NCBI GenBank assembly: GCA_014379925.1
Contig: JACMKY010000507.1
Span: forward strand, 1 to 6,819
Origin: Cytophagales bacterium
GTDB taxonomy: Bacteria; Bacteroidota; Bacteroidia; Cytophagales; ES-bin-26
DNA: 6,819 bases
Reading direction: 5' to 3'
Shown: piece by piece, positions 6,595 through 6,819 of the stretch
Position numbering within the stretch: the first letter of the stretch is position 1
Layout: each line of letters begins with the position of its first letter
The notes under the pieces: model-generated
Told to the model about the DNA's origin: nothing
Database searches by the model: none
What the model saw: only the letters and a program-made list of their open reading frames with translations
Translations under genes and position numbers: made by a program

Positions 6595-6635
6595 TTGGGT
6601 TAGTGGATAACCCAATAGAATTGGGCATTTGTTTT
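6595..6635 (+). terminator. Overlapping hairpins, likely terminator of the acyltransferase gene
   Basis: Two hairpins share one arm. TTGGGTTA (6595-6602) pairs with TAACCCAA (6608-6615) over a 5-base loop, and CCCAAT (6611-6616) pairs with ATTGGG (6620-6625) over a 3-base loop. The second is followed on the plus strand by the T-rich CATTTGTTTTC, as in an intrinsic terminator; the first has no T-run. They cannot form together. The region lies between convergent genes; on the minus strand no T-run follows either stem. Confidence 0.5.
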
Positions 6636-6819
6636 CACTCCCGCTTTTCGTCTCCCAGCAACACCTTCCAGGCTTCCGCCACCTGCCCGGCTTCCAGGTA
6701 ACGCTGCGCCAGGCGGTGCCGGTGGTGCCGTTCCGCTGCCGGGTCGTTGCCGAATTGTTCGCGAATGGATTGAATGTCGGGCGTGGACTGGAAAGCCCGG
6801 ATGGACGTTTCGTCGGGCA
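6635..6819 (-). CDS. C-terminal fragment of an unidentified helical, possibly TPR-like protein
   Basis: On the minus strand a frame enters from the right edge and runs 60 codons, from 6817, to a TGA at 6635-6637. The residues look like genuine protein and predominantly helical: segments include IQSIREQFGNDPAAERHH, then LAQRYLEAGQVAEAWKVLL and the end GDEKRE. The AQRYLEAGQVAEAWKVL stretch is compatible with the last helix pair of a tetratricopeptide-like repeat, but one partial repeat is not enough to assign a family. The other two minus-strand frames give Pro/Arg/Gly-rich readings typical of shadows. The start lies outside the window, and the gene converges on the acyltransferase. Confidence 0.7.
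   Translation of the reverse strand, partial: PDETSIRAFQSTPDIQSIREQFGNDPAAERHHRHRLAQRYLEAGQVAEAWKVLLGDEKRE

Noticed and set aside
1..6819. Mobile element, CRISPR array, tRNA/rRNA genes, defence or biosynthetic system
   Set aside because: No transposase, integrase, terminal repeats, regularly spaced repeats, cloverleaf-like segments or defence-type domains were seen on either strand.

Overview
The window looks like chromosomal DNA of a GC-rich member of the Bacteroidota, tentatively Cytophagales or a neighbouring order. Three things support this. A very large cell-surface protein ends in a type IX secretion system (T9SS) type B sorting domain. A promoter matches the Bacteroidota TTTG / TAnnTTTG pattern. 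The genes show no clear Shine-Dalgarno sites. The order-level assignment is inference; no marker gene is present.

Layout. (1) Positions 1-2825, + strand: a secreted SBBP/beta-propeller, PKD and Ig-like adhesin-type protein whose 5' end appears disrupted by a frameshift near the window edge. (2) Positions 2826-2962: a short convergent gap with two tandem hairpin-plus-T-run terminators, both oriented for the minus strand. (3) Positions 2963-3967, minus strand: a SUI1/eIF1-like (YciH-type) translation factor, followed by a coiled-coil lipoprotein. A doubtful 41-codon frame lies between them, and its stop overlaps the lipoprotein start. (4) Positions 3968-4126: a divergent intergenic region with a good Bacteroidota promoter facing right. 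(5) Positions 4127-5329, + strand: a small unrecognised protein with a basic head and an acidic Ala/Pro/Glu-rich repeated tail, then a DUF2461 protein, probably co-transcribed. (6) Positions 5330-5464: a gap with a long-loop inverted repeat. (7) Positions 5465-6580, + strand: a membrane acyltransferase of the OafA type, visibly poorer in GC than the rest. (8) Positions 6581-6634: a convergent gap with two overlapping, mutually exclusive hairpins. (9) Positions 6635-6819, minus strand: the C-terminal 60 codons of an unidentified helical protein.

The genes do not form an obvious pathway. They are mainly housekeeping or conserved-hypothetical genes of the Bacteroidota plus one surface protein and one acyltransferase. 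I looked for a defence system, mobile element, CRISPR array or biosynthetic cluster and saw none. The points most worth checking are the disrupted 5' end of the large gene, the overlapping hairpins after the acyltransferase, the small frame before the lipoprotein, and the base-composition break at the acyltransferase.
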